Position numbers and translations under genes: made by a program | DNA from: Cyclobacteriaceae bacterium | Lineage (GTDB): Bacteria > Bacteroidota > Bacteroidia > Cytophagales > Cyclobacteriaceae | Direction: 5' to 3' | Assembly (NCBI GenBank): GCA_016786585.1 | Contig: JAEUUI010000028.1 | Coordinates: 248,001-312,000 of the forward strand | DNA length: 64,000 nucleotides | Shown here: in pieces, positions 56,216-64,000 of the stretch | How positions within the stretch are numbered: position 1 is the stretch's first letter | Layout of the letters: every line of letters begins with the position of its first letter | Notes under the pieces: model-generated | What the model saw: the letters and a program-made list of their open reading frames with translations, nothing else | What the model was told of the DNA's origin: nothing | Database searches by the model: none

Positions 56216-57932
56216 AGCTCTTCTTTATTTTCTGTTTAAGATTATCAAAAATAGTTTTGTTCAGGTCAAGGGCAGTTTCCAGCTCCAGAATTTTTGTGGC
56301 GCCATCAAACTCGAAGAAATCTTTCAGCGTGTTTTTGATTTTCCGCTTGTTGTCAAGTTTGAGATGATCGAATTCAAACTCTTCGCAAAGCTTTTTCGCG
56401 TTCAGCTTTTGGCGGGTAACAAAGTACTCGTCAGTTTCCTGCAACGAACCAGGTCCGTCAATCATCTTAAAAATGATACCCCCATGATTGTTCAGCAAGA
56501 TGATCCGGAGGTTCGGCAGGTTGTAGTTATGCCAGAATGCATTGCGGTCGTAAAAGAATGCCAGGTCACCCGTGATTAAGAAATTCGGAAGCTCGTTGCT
56601 CAGGCTGTGCCCGACAGCAGTACTCGTACAGCCGTCAATACCGCTGGTGCCACGATTGGCGAACACGTTAATGTTTTTCTTGGGATCGTTCAGGCCCACC
56701 AGGTTCGCGTACCGTACGCTCATGCTGTTCGCCAAGTGGAGGTTGCAAAGGGGGGGTAATTGTCGCAATACTTCGTGAACAAGCTCCAGTTCGCCAAACG
56801 CTTCTTTCGAAAAGAAGTCTTTCAATGCTCGCTCGGCACGATGCTCTTCCGCTTCCCAGAGTTTCTGAAAGTTGCTTTGCTTTTGCTTCTCAAAAACTTT
56901 CGATTTTTCTGTTACCTGGATCGAATCAAAGAATGACGAAGGGTTAGCGTGAATGACTTTTGTAATACTTTGAAACGGATCGGCCACAACGCCTGCCGGC
57001 TGAATATGCCAGTGTGCTTTCGGAGCGTATTTTCTAAGGAAGAGCTTAAGACTTTTCGAGATCACCGATTTGCCAAAGGTGATCAGCAAATCCGGGCGAA
57101 GGCTTTTCTTCACATCGTCAGGCGCATGCGGCAGAAACACATCGGCATGCCGTACAACGCCCTCCAGTGAATTGAGATTAGAGATGATATCACCTACTAC
57201 CGCAGCGGGCTGCGACTGCATGAAACTTCCCAGCGATGCAATCAAGTTGTTATCATAGTCGTGCTGGCCCGCAACAACCAGTATCTTACTGTATTTTGTC
57301 CATTCGCGCTTTAGCTGATCAGCCTGATCGCCAGCGAGCGTAAAGGAGTTTTGAATTCCTTCTACAATCCGCGCATCTTTCGTATACGTGATTTTCTCTT
57401 TCGCATCCGGATAGAATGGTTCGCGAAACGGAGCATTGATGTGTACAGGTCCTTTTGGTTCCTGCATGGCCAGGTTGATTGCTTCGTTCACAATCCGGTT
57501 AACTGCCCACTGGTCATCGGTATGATCGTACGTCTGCGGAAGCTGATACGATTGCTTAACGTGTTTTCCGAAGATATTCTGCTGATGAATGGTTTGACCA
57601 TCATGCTGCGCGATCCATTCAGCGGGACGATCTGCCGTAAAGATGATCAAGGGAGTTTGTGCGAAGAATGCTTCCGCAACAGCGGGAGAGAAGTTATAAG
57701 CGGCAGTCCCGGATGTGCATACCATCGCTGCAGGATTTCCGCTTTGCTGCGCAATGCCCAGCGCTACAAAGCCGGCACTGCGCTCATCACTGAACGTGCG
57801 CGTTTTTATTTTATCGTGCCGGGAGAATGCAAGCGTTAACGGGGCACAACGTGAACCCGGACACAGCACCACCTGGTTTACTTTTTTGCGAGCGCAGATT
57901 TCAGCGATATCGTAAATGGGTTGAAGGCTCAC
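56205..57932 (-). CDS. menD: 2-Succinyl-5-enolpyruvyl-6-hydroxy-3-cyclohexene-1-carboxylate synthase MenD
   Basis: The 575-residue thiamine-diphosphate enzyme has the MenD signature: [33 protein letters not shown], then [15 protein letters not shown] and [13 protein letters not shown]. It condenses isochorismate with 2-oxoglutarate. It overlaps menF by 4 bp (ATGA) and menB by 11 bp. Confidence 0.93.
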   Translation of the reverse strand: MSLQPIYDIAEICARKKVNQVVLCPGSRCAPLTLAFSRHDKIKTRTFSDERSAGFVALGIAQQSGNPAAMVCTSGTAAYNFSPAVAEAFFAQTPLIIFTADRPAEWIAQHDGQTIHQQNIFGKHVKQSYQLPQTYDHTDDQWAVNRIVNEAINLAMQEPKGPVHINAPFREPFYPDAKEKITYTKDARIVEGIQNSFTLAGDQADQLKREWTKYSKILVVAGQHDYDNNLIASLGSFMQSQPAAVVGDIISNLNSLEGVVRHADVFLPHAPDDVKKSLRPDLLITFGKSVISKSLKLFLRKYAPKAHWHIQPAGVVADPFQSITKVIHANPSSFFDSIQVTEKSKVFEKQKQSNFQKLWEAEEHRAERALKDFFSKEAFGELELVHEVLRQLPPLCNLHLANSMSVRYANLVGLNDPKKNINVFANRGTSGIDGCTSTAVGHSLSNELPNFLITGDLAFFYDRNAFWHNYNLPNLRIILLNNHGGIIFKMIDGPGSLQETDEYFVTRQKLNAKKLCEEFEFDHLKLDNKRKIKNTLKDFFEFDGATKILELETALDLNKTIFDNLKQKIKKSYEL

Positions 57933-59131
57933 GCGCGGATAACTTTCAAAAGAGTGTTGAGCTTGATTTCGGTTTCATCCCATTCGCTTTCCGGAATTGA
58001 GTCGGCTGTAACTCCGGCACCGGCATACAGAATCGCGTGCGTATCAGCAAGCTGCATGCAGCGAAGGTTCACAAACAAACAGATGTTGTTATTAATATTT
58101 ACCGGCCCGAGATAGCCGGCATAAAATTCACGGTCGTAACCTTCGTTCGCTTTGAGGAATGCCAGTGACTCTTCAAGCGGCATCCCGCACACAGCGGAAG
58201 TAGGATGGATGAGTTGAAGCATAACCGAACCCAGTTGCGGGAAGTTAGTCTCCTTCATGTCTACCGCGTAGGTTGTCTTCAGGTGCATGACATTACCGGC
58301 AATAATTGTTTTCGGTCCCTGCTCATCGTATTCCCGAAGACGGATCTTTTTAAAATTGCTGATGATGTATCGCGACACGAGCGCCTGCTCTTCAATTTCT
58401 TTTTGCGTCCACGCCACGTTGCGGATGTCTGTGCCCGGCTCAAACGGTTTTGTTCCTGCCAGCGCGACTGTTTTAAATATCCGGTTGTTCTCGACCTGGA
58501 TCAACAACTCCGGTGTTGCACCCATCCATGTTCCGACTTTCGGAATGCTTACGAATGTGATCAATGCATTCGGATAGGTGTCGCAAAGTTTTTGAAACGT
58601 TTCGATCGGATCGAACGACTCAGGAAGTTCTACACGTCTGGCGCGTGACGGAACAATTTTTTCAAAGGCACCTTCTTCAATCTGTGCAATACCTTTCTTG
58701 ACGAGTTGTTGGTAGCTCTCCTTGTCGGATGATTGCGTAGATGTTTCTTTAACGAAAAAAGATTTTGTCGGACGCATCCCTGCTTTGGAAACAGCTTCGT
58801 TAAACCATTCGCGCGAAGCAATTGATTCTTCGACCGCGGGCTCGTCAAGCATGCCGTTAGAAAATGAGAACAGCATGTCGGCTGGCAGGTAGTACCGGCT
58901 CTTCGTCTTATCAAACGGAGCAAAGATGAATCCGGGCGCCAGATCTTCAATGATGGCTTTTGGTTCGAGCGTTTTTGCAGCGTACGAAACAACCAGATTT
59001 TTTACCGGTGCATTGGGTAAACGCCACAGCGCAAACGAGTAGTTGTTTTCAGCGGCATGGTGCAACAGGATGTCGAACGATTCTGTTTCGCCCGGCTTAT
59101 GTTTCTCCAGTATGCTGACAACTTTTTCCAT
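57929..59131 (-). CDS. menF: Isochorismate synthase MenF
   Basis: The 400-residue chorismate-binding enzyme has the motifs HPTSAVCGMPLEESL and EGYDREFYAGYLGPV near the C-terminus, diagnostic of isochorismate synthase. It converts chorismate to isochorismate, the first committed step of menaquinone biosynthesis. It is separated by 1 bp from the hotdog thioesterase gene. Confidence 0.9.
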   Translation of the reverse strand: MEKVVSILEKHKPGETESFDILLHHAAENNYSFALWRLPNAPVKNLVVSYAAKTLEPKAIIEDLAPGFIFAPFDKTKSRYYLPADMLFSFSNGMLDEPAVEESIASREWFNEAVSKAGMRPTKSFFVKETSTQSSDKESYQQLVKKGIAQIEEGAFEKIVPSRARRVELPESFDPIETFQKLCDTYPNALITFVSIPKVGTWMGATPELLIQVENNRIFKTVALAGTKPFEPGTDIRNVAWTQKEIEEQALVSRYIISNFKKIRLREYDEQGPKTIIAGNVMHLKTTYAVDMKETNFPQLGSVMLQLIHPTSAVCGMPLEESLAFLKANEGYDREFYAGYLGPVNINNNICLFVNLRCMQLADTHAILYAGAGVTADSIPESEWDETEIKLNTLLKVIRA

Positions 59132-59132
59132 T

Positions 59133-59558
59133 CTACTTCTTATCGATCACGGCCATGGTTATGCGACTAACACATACCAGCTCGTTTTGTTCATTGGTGA
59201 TTTTAATTTCCCACACCTGCGTTTTTTTGCCCACATGCACCGGTCGTGTTATTCCGGTAACAAACCCTTCGCGCACGCTTTTTATATGATTGGCATTGAT
59301 CTCCAGGCCCACGCAGTATTGCTTGCTCATATCCACGCAGCAGGTGGCGGCAACACTGCCGAGGGTTTCTGCCAGTACAACCGAAGCGCCTCCGTGCAAC
59401 AGACCAAGAGGCTGGTGCGTGCGCTGGTCGACCGGCATGCGTGCTTCGATAAAATCTTCCCCGATTCGGGTAAACTCGATTCCCAGGTGCGTAACCATGG
59501 TGTTTACCGACATCTTGTTGAGTGTTTCGGTAGTTACGTTCGGATTGAATAACGCCAT
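59133..59558 (-). CDS. Hotdog-fold thioesterase, candidate DHNA-CoA hydrolase
   Basis: A 141-residue hotdog thioesterase of the PaaI/DUF4442 type: PLGLLHGGASVVLAETLGSVAA with HGGAS, typical of the fold, and an acidic helix near NANHIKSVREG. As the first gene of the men operon it is a strong candidate for MenI, the DHNA-CoA thioesterase that links MenB and MenA. No other thioesterase is seen in the window. Confidence 0.72.
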   Translation of the reverse strand: MALFNPNVTTETLNKMSVNTMVTHLGIEFTRIGEDFIEARMPVDQRTHQPLGLLHGGASVVLAETLGSVAATCCVDMSKQYCVGLEINANHIKSVREGFVTGITRPVHVGKKTQVWEIKITNEQNELVCVSRITMAVIDKK

Positions 59559-59603
59559 GATTGTTAGCGGGTTACAAAAACGTGGTATTCACGTTTATTT
59601 CCC

Positions 59604-59611
59604 TATTTTTG
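59604..59611 (+). promoter_or_regulatory. -7 element for the phosphatase at 59632
   Basis: TATTTTTG is a perfect TAnnTTTG element. A TTG start codon lies 20 bp later. No -33 element was recognised. Confidence 0.5.
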
Positions 59612-59631
59612 CGCGCCAAATTAGCTGAAAA

Positions 59632-60264
59632 TTGAACACCAAAAAAGTTTACATCGTTCGCCACGGCCAGACCGATTTTAATGCGCGGGGCATTGTGCAG
59701 GGCAGCGGTGTCGACAGCAGTTTGAACGAGAAAGGACAGGCACAAGCACGGGCGTTTTACGAAGCTTACAAGCACATTAGGTTTGATAAAATCTATACCT
59801 CAGCGTTGAAACGTACACGCGAGTCGGTAATTCACTTTATTGAACAGGGTATTCCGGTGGAAGCCTTGTCGGGGTTGAATGAAATCAGCTGGGGTAAAAA
59901 GGAAGGGCAGCCAATTACACCAGAGGAAGACCGCTACTATCATCACATGCTCAGCGAATGGCAGCGGGGTGATACGTCATTACGAATCGAAGGCGGTGAA
60001 AGCCCCGATGAGGTAGTGAAACGTATGAAGCCTGCGGTTGATCACATTCTGTCGCACACCGAAGAAAAGAATATTCTCATTTGCATGCACGGTCGTGCCA
60101 TCCGCATTCTGCTATGCCACCTGTTGAACTATCCGCTGAAAAGCATGGATATGTTCGAGCATCAGAACTGTTGCCTGTATGTGCTGAACTACACAGGCTC
60201 AATGTTTTCGGTAGACGTGTATAACAACACCGACCACCTGAAAGCGGCCATCGATAATAATTAA
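59632..60264 (+). CDS. Histidine phosphatase family protein
   Basis: A 210-residue cytoplasmic phosphatase with the catalytic motif YIVRHGQTDFNARG (residues 7-20), a phosphate-binding TSALKRTRES and LICMHGRAIRIL. It could be a phosphoglycerate mutase-like or broad-specificity phosphatase. The start is TTG at 59632, since no ATG lies upstream of the RHG motif. It diverges from the men operon. Confidence 0.88.
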   Translation: MNTKKVYIVRHGQTDFNARGIVQGSGVDSSLNEKGQAQARAFYEAYKHIRFDKIYTSALKRTRESVIHFIEQGIPVEALSGLNEISWGKKEGQPITPEEDRYYHHMLSEWQRGDTSLRIEGGESPDEVVKRMKPAVDHILSHTEEKNILICMHGRAIRILLCHLLNYPLKSMDMFEHQNCCLYVLNYTGSMFSVDVYNNTDHLKAAIDNN

Positions 60265-60299
60265 TTTGTTGATCGGTAATATTGGTGATAATAATAATT

Positions 60300-60327
60300 G
60301 TAGAGACGCAAAATTTTGCGTCTCTAC
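60300..60327. repeat. Perfect 28-bp palindrome
   Basis: A perfect palindrome with arms GTAGAGACGCAAAA and its complement, centred at 60313/60314. Short palindromic elements with the GTAGAGACGCAAAA arm are, from general knowledge, dispersed repeats in many genomes (including cyanobacteria and Bacteroidota). It may also act as a transcription terminator for the phosphatase gene, as a T-rich stretch follows. Confidence 0.75.
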
Positions 60328-60452
60328 GTTTTAAAAACATTTTTTGAACGCGTTAAAAAAACGCATTTGTGGAGGTGAAAAAAATGTCACGTCTACGTTT
60401 TTATAATGCAATCTCTATGGCATGTTTTCGGGTGTAGTCTTGACGTGCAATA

Positions 60453-60465
60453 CGGCAAATTGCCG
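60453..60465. repeat. Small palindrome, possible relic of the 28-bp element
   Basis: CGGCAAATTGCCG lies 126 bp after the 28-bp palindrome, preceded by GACGTGCAATA. The combination resembles a degraded copy of the same repeat family, but the match is weak. Confidence 0.3.
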
Positions 60466-60481
60466 AACGATCATCCATGAA

Positions 60482-61966
60482 TCATTTCTTCAGTCTCGCC
60501 AAGCCCGATTTAGCTTTACTGTCGATGCTGTTTTTGTATTCGTGCTTTTTGTAGGTAATGGCTTTCGAAAAATACTTTTTCGCTTCCGCGGAATTGTTTT
60601 CATCCATAAAAATGTAGCCAAGTTGCAGGCAGGCATTCGGGGCGAAGTACCAGGGTTCTTCACCGGCTTCTGTTATGGTCTGTAAGTAATTCTGCTTTGC
60701 GTCAGTCAGCGCATTCTTTTTGTGAAACAACCGTGCTTTGCGATACACAAATTCAGTCTTCTCTTTTTTGGATGGGATGTCGGAATCCGTTACCGATGTA
60801 ATGATGGCTTCGGCCTGAGTGTAATACCCGCCATCGGTTGCGTACCGGATTTTTGAAAGTTTGATGTTTGGATCGGTTTTTTCCGCCAGACTTCGTGCAG
60901 CGTATCGGTCGGCTTCGGTCGATTCATTTCCGGCAGTGGTTGCCTTGGTGAAGTACTTCCGCGCATCTTTTGATTTTCCCTGAAGCCAGTAACAAATCCC
61001 GATTTTGTAGTGAGCATCTTTTACATAATTCGATCCCGTGTAGTGCGACAGAAACTTCTGGTAATGTTCAATCGAGAGTTTGTATTCTCCTTTGTGCAGA
61101 TAAACTTCTCCGGTTTGGTAATCCGCGTAAGCGATGAGAAGACCGTTTTGATTTTCATGCAGTGTTTTAAAGTAGCCAAGTGCCTTTTCGCTTTCCGAAT
61201 TCTTGATCGCGACACAGCCCCCGAGGAAGAGTAAAAGCCTTTGATCCGGATATTGGGTAATGAGCTGAGCCAGGCCGCCAGCAGCCGGAGCAGTTTGTTG
61301 TAAAATAAATCCTTGCGTAAGATGATAAATGAGTGCCGTCTCAAAACTTAAGTCACTCCCCGCATCTTTCAGCGACTCGAGTTCCCGAAGCCCTTTTTCA
61401 ACAGAACCTTCCATCCCGAACATGCTGATGATCCACTGATATTTTTCGGGGATCGAACCGAGCATAACCTCAAGCACTCCGGAAGTTTTTTTGACTGGAA
61501 CGAAGTCGGGGAACTTCTCTTTGCATTTCTGCACCTGCAAATACGCTTGCCGGATGTTCCACGCAGCATCGACTTCATGACCGAATTTTAAATACGTGAA
61601 TGCCCATTGTAACCGTAATTCAGCCAATGCAAACAATGCGTCAGCAGTTATGGGATCAATATCTTCCAGTTTATCAATGCGGTCGCTCCAGCGGTCTTCG
61701 TATTTCTCGAAACTCACTTCATTTTCGGTGATCAGTAATTCGAGTATGTCAGCCAGGGAGGCAACATAAATCTGCTGCGGAGTTTCAGCTTTTGGAATGC
61801 CTGCACGCGCTTCCGCCAATTCAAGGTTAAGTGCCTGTTGATAGGACTTGAATGTCGGTCCGTCTGTGATCCAGTTCTTCTGAGCAACACAAACTGCAAC
61901 GCATAAAAAAAGACAGATCGTTAAACCTGTCTTTTTTTCTGTTCGTATCGTGAATGATTTATTCAA
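60482..61966 (-). CDS. Secreted TPR protein
   Basis: A 494-residue protein with a signal peptide (MNKSFTIRTEKKTGLTICLFLC in outline, cleavage near VAQ) and TPR-like helical repeats between about 110 and 480, including FAYRKA-like and GKYKLSIEHYQK units. The start is TTG at 61966, which overlaps the stop of the upstream gene (TTGAATAA) and puts the signal peptide at the N-terminus; longer ATG starts would place it internally. It is probably an outer-membrane-associated scaffold. Confidence 0.75.
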   Translation of the reverse strand: MNKSFTIRTEKKTGLTICLFLCVAVCVAQKNWITDGPTFKSYQQALNLELAEARAGIPKAETPQQIYVASLADILELLITENEVSFEKYEDRWSDRIDKLEDIDPITADALFALAELRLQWAFTYLKFGHEVDAAWNIRQAYLQVQKCKEKFPDFVPVKKTSGVLEVMLGSIPEKYQWIISMFGMEGSVEKGLRELESLKDAGSDLSFETALIYHLTQGFILQQTAPAAGGLAQLITQYPDQRLLLFLGGCVAIKNSESEKALGYFKTLHENQNGLLIAYADYQTGEVYLHKGEYKLSIEHYQKFLSHYTGSNYVKDAHYKIGICYWLQGKSKDARKYFTKATTAGNESTEADRYAARSLAEKTDPNIKLSKIRYATDGGYYTQAEAIITSVTDSDIPSKKEKTEFVYRKARLFHKKNALTDAKQNYLQTITEAGEEPWYFAPNACLQLGYIFMDENNSAEAKKYFSKAITYKKHEYKNSIDSKAKSGLARLKK

Positions 61967-62768
61967 CGGTCTTTCTTCTGCGGGTAGTAGGGGCAGGAGC
62001 TGCGCCAGCCTTTTTAGGCTTATCGCTTTCATCCAGCGACTCCATGTCCACATCCGCTAAGATACGGCCTGAATGTTCATCAATTACAATTTTCTTTTTC
62101 TCGCGAATCTCAGCGATTTTCTGAGGCGGGATTACGATGTTACAGCCTTCCGCTGCACCACGCACTACACGTACCACGGCCAAACCGTTTGATAAGCTGC
62201 CACGCAGTCTGTCGTAATGTTTCAGGATTGCTTTGTCTTCGATTTTCTTAACTGCCTTTTCGCGTTCGGCCAGAAGCTTTCTTTCTTCTTCCTCGCTTTC
62301 ACCGAGAATTTCGCTAAGCTCTTTTTTCTTCAGTTCGAGGTGAGCTTTACGTTCTTCGATAAGCGCTTCGGTTTTTTCGATCTCTGCTTTCTTAGCAGCG
62401 GTCAGATCCTTGCCTTCTTTTACTTTCTTCTCGCAGATCTGGATCTCAAGTTCCTGAAGTTCAACTTCCTTGGTAATCGCATCGAACTCGCGGTTGTTGC
62501 GTACGTTCTTTTGCTGTTCTGCGTATTTCTTGATCAGCTTCTCGGCTTCTTTCGCAGCCTCTTTGCTTTTCTTGATGTTATCCTCGATGTCCTTTAGCTC
62601 AGTCTGGTGGCGCTGCAGGCGGGTGTTATAACCGACCATTTCATCTTCCAGGTCCTGGACCTCATCGGGAAGGTCGCCACGTAATTTTTTTAGTTCGTCT
62701 AGTTTAGTGTCGATGCTCTGTAGTTTTACAAGGGCTTCGAGTTTCTGTGCTACGGTTTGATTTTCCAT
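61959..62768 (-). CDS. Coiled-coil protein related to C4-type zinc-ribbon family
   Basis: A 269-residue protein with a long coiled coil (residues 1-185) and a C-terminal region with GCNIVIPPQKIAEIREKKKI and HSGRILAD, matching the C4-type zinc-ribbon (CdsZ) family except that only one of the four Cys ligands remains. It therefore probably does not bind zinc through this ribbon. A basic/Ala-Pro-rich tail (APAPTTRRRK) follows. It is 6 bp from the Nif3-like gene. Confidence 0.8.
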   Translation of the reverse strand: MENQTVAQKLEALVKLQSIDTKLDELKKLRGDLPDEVQDLEDEMVGYNTRLQRHQTELKDIEDNIKKSKEAAKEAEKLIKKYAEQQKNVRNNREFDAITKEVELQELEIQICEKKVKEGKDLTAAKKAEIEKTEALIEERKAHLELKKKELSEILGESEEEERKLLAEREKAVKKIEDKAILKHYDRLRGSLSNGLAVVRVVRGAAEGCNIVIPPQKIAEIREKKKIVIDEHSGRILADVDMESLDESDKPKKAGAAPAPTTRRRKTVE

Positions 62769-62774
62769 TAATTC

Positions 62775-63869
62775 TTAAAAGTATCGTACAGGATTCGTAT
62801 CAGTCGCAGAAAAATTGACCGCAAAAGTAGGAAATTTTTTGTTCAAAATCTCGCCTAAAAGCTCTTTCGTGAAAATCTCGCTTTCGTAGTGTCCGATGTC
62901 AGAAATGGTGATTTTGCCCTCGGCATCGAAGAATTCGTGGTATTTGAAGTCGGCCGTCACAAAGAAATCGGCCCCGGACCGGATGGCCTGCGGGAGTAAA
63001 AAGCTTCCCGAACCGCCACAAACTGCCACTTTTTTCACTTTTCGATCTAACAGGCGAGTATGCCTGATCGCAGTCAAATTCATGCTGTTTTTTAAACGCT
63101 TCAGAAATTCGATTGGTTCCAATGGCTGTTCAAGTTCCCCGATCATGCCCGAACCGACCTCCTGATTTACGTTCGCCAGGTGCGTCAGGTAGTAGGCAAC
63201 CTCTTCGTAGGGATGAGCCGATTTTAAGGCAGCGATGACCTGTGCCTCCTGATGGGTTGGGAAGATCACTTCCACACGATCCTCGTTTACATGTTCCTGT
63301 TTGTTAACCTCACCAATGTGCGGGTTGGCATTACCCACCGGCATGAACGTGCCCGTACCTTCCGTTTGAAAGCTGCAATTTTTGTACTCACCAATTTGCC
63401 CCGCCCCAGCTGTGTAAAGAGCCTGCAATACTTTTTCCGTGTCAGCTTTAGGGATGAAGGTTACCAGCTTGGTAAGTGTATCGGTTTTGGGAGCTAATAT
63501 TTTCAGGTTCTTCAAACCAATCTTCTCTGCAATCTTACGGTTCACTCCGGTGTGTACATTATCCAGGTTGGTATGAATGGCGTAGATGGCAATGTGATTA
63601 CGAATCGCTTTCAGAATGGTACGTTCAACATAATTACTTCCGGTAATCTTTTTTAATCCTTTAAAGATGATCGGGTGATGGGCGATGATCAGGTTACACT
63701 TTTTTTTGATCGCTTCATCGACAACTTCTTCGATACAATCGAGCGTTATTAAAACCCCTGTCACTTCCTGGTCGGGTTCGCCTGTTAACAATCCTGAGTT
63801 ATCGTACGATTCCTGGTAGGAGCGGGGCGCAATGGTTTCTAGGTACCCGGTAATATCTTTTACTTTCAT
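62775..63869 (-). CDS. Nif3-like dinuclear metal centre protein
   Basis: A 364-residue Nif3/YbgI-type protein: NLIIAHHPIIFKGLKKI with paired His, HTNLDNVHTGVN and ISDIGHYESE supply the metal-centre ligands. The long form has an inserted PII-like domain in the middle (about residues 125-235). The start at 63869 (MKVKDI) replaces an upstream codon that lies in an AT-rich leader. It probably binds a dinuclear metal site with a GTP-cyclohydrolase-like fold; function is unclear. Confidence 0.87.
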   Translation of the reverse strand: MKVKDITGYLETIAPRSYQESYDNSGLLTGEPDQEVTGVLITLDCIEEVVDEAIKKKCNLIIAHHPIIFKGLKKITGSNYVERTILKAIRNHIAIYAIHTNLDNVHTGVNRKIAEKIGLKNLKILAPKTDTLTKLVTFIPKADTEKVLQALYTAGAGQIGEYKNCSFQTEGTGTFMPVGNANPHIGEVNKQEHVNEDRVEVIFPTHQEAQVIAALKSAHPYEEVAYYLTHLANVNQEVGSGMIGELEQPLEPIEFLKRLKNSMNLTAIRHTRLLDRKVKKVAVCGGSGSFLLPQAIRSGADFFVTADFKYHEFFDAEGKITISDIGHYESEIFTKELLGEILNKKFPTFAVNFSATDTNPVRYF

Positions 63870-63895
63870 CGTGAATAGCAGATGCAGCCGTTTCG

Positions 63896-63903
63896 TATTT
63901 TTA
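63896..63903 (+). promoter_or_regulatory. Candidate -7 element for lpxK
   Basis: TATTTTTA fits TAnnTTTG except for the last base and lies 29 bp before the plus-strand start at 63933, in the divergent spacer with the Nif3-like gene. Confidence 0.35.
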
Positions 63904-63932
63904 CACGCGGTAGGCAAAACTACACTTTATTA

Positions 63933-64000
63933 ATGTCTGTTCTGAGGTTTTTACTCTTTCCGTTTGCTGCGTTGTACGATGTAATCACCGCTGTACGTAA
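63933..64000 (+). CDS. lpxK: Tetraacyldisaccharide 4'-kinase LpxK, N-terminal fragment
   Basis: The first 22 codons read MSVLRFLLFPFAALYDVITAVR, shown here only in part as LLFPFAALYDVITAVR, which matches the conserved LpxK start (LLFPFSLLYGLVTALRN). The gene runs off the right edge. LpxK phosphorylates the lipid A disaccharide, an essential step of lipopolysaccharide biosynthesis. It is divergent from the Nif3-like gene. Confidence 0.72.
   Translation, partial: MSVLRFLLFPFAALYDVITAVR

Noticed and set aside
1-64000. tRNA, rRNA, transposase and riboswitch signals
   Set aside because: No cloverleaf, rRNA or transposase motif and no known riboswitch core was recognised on either strand; this is a negative by eye only.

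Overview
The window looks like a chromosomal segment of a Bacteroidota bacterium, most likely an environmental Cytophagales-type organism. The signs are many lipoproteins with a Cys lipobox, -7 promoter elements of the TAnnTTTG type instead of sigma70 -10 boxes, few Shine-Dalgarno sequences, a menaquinone operon, cbb3-oxidase maturation genes, and AraC, WYL and Crp regulators of the kinds common in that phylum. No rRNA, tRNA, CRISPR array or transposase gene was seen. The identification rests on reading protein motifs by eye; no database search was run.

Layout. Positions 1-3044 hold small lipoproteins, an overlooked 56-residue membrane protein and a lipoprotein with an HEAIH motif. Positions 3323-18703 form a coherent low-oxygen/stress island: a Usp-ccoI-acetyl-CoA hydrolase-ccoS operon, a PAS sensor without an ATPase domain, a membrane protein/beta-CASP nuclease/AI-2E transporter operon, two more universal stress proteins, and DUF892, DUF4136, GreA-like, YtxH, DUF202 and tiny membrane proteins. 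Positions 18763-36804 carry metallo-beta-lactamase, Crp-type and AraC regulators, a very large TPR-PDZ-CHAT protein, a cupin, oxidoreductase-like and small membrane proteins, L,D-transpeptidase, an HEFAH membrane protein, and an XRE regulator preceded by a ten-unit 21-bp repeat array. Positions 36805-42990 are an AT-rich accessory block of small minus-strand genes separated by related imperfect inverted repeats, which resembles an integron cassette array without an integrase. Positions 43003-46359 start with a WYL regulator followed by two near-identical palindromes and a run of small enzymes. Positions 46356-52219 hold small secreted and membrane proteins and a DoxX/DUF2071/methyltransferase operon. 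Positions 52222-59558 hold yebC and the menaquinone operon (hotdog thioesterase, menF, menD, menB, menE) with a zeta-toxin-like kinase pair inside it. The right edge has a phosphatase, TPR, coiled-coil and Nif3-like genes, and the first codons of lpxK.

Main discovery. The stress island contains eight exact copies of the FNR/CRP-type palindrome TGAT-N4-ATCA, plus TGAC variants, almost all in promoters. They usually occur as tandem pairs whose centres lie 22 bp apart, and the proximal box centre lies 29.5 nt from the start of a recognisable Bacteroidota -7 element. The same geometry appears at both promoters of one divergent pair, at both promoters of a second, and again upstream of 13798. The distal spacing recurs at two further promoters. 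This predicts one unlinked or local FNR/CRP-family activator controlling copper delivery to cbb3 oxidase, three universal stress proteins, a PAS sensor and a set of uncharacterised membrane and stress proteins.
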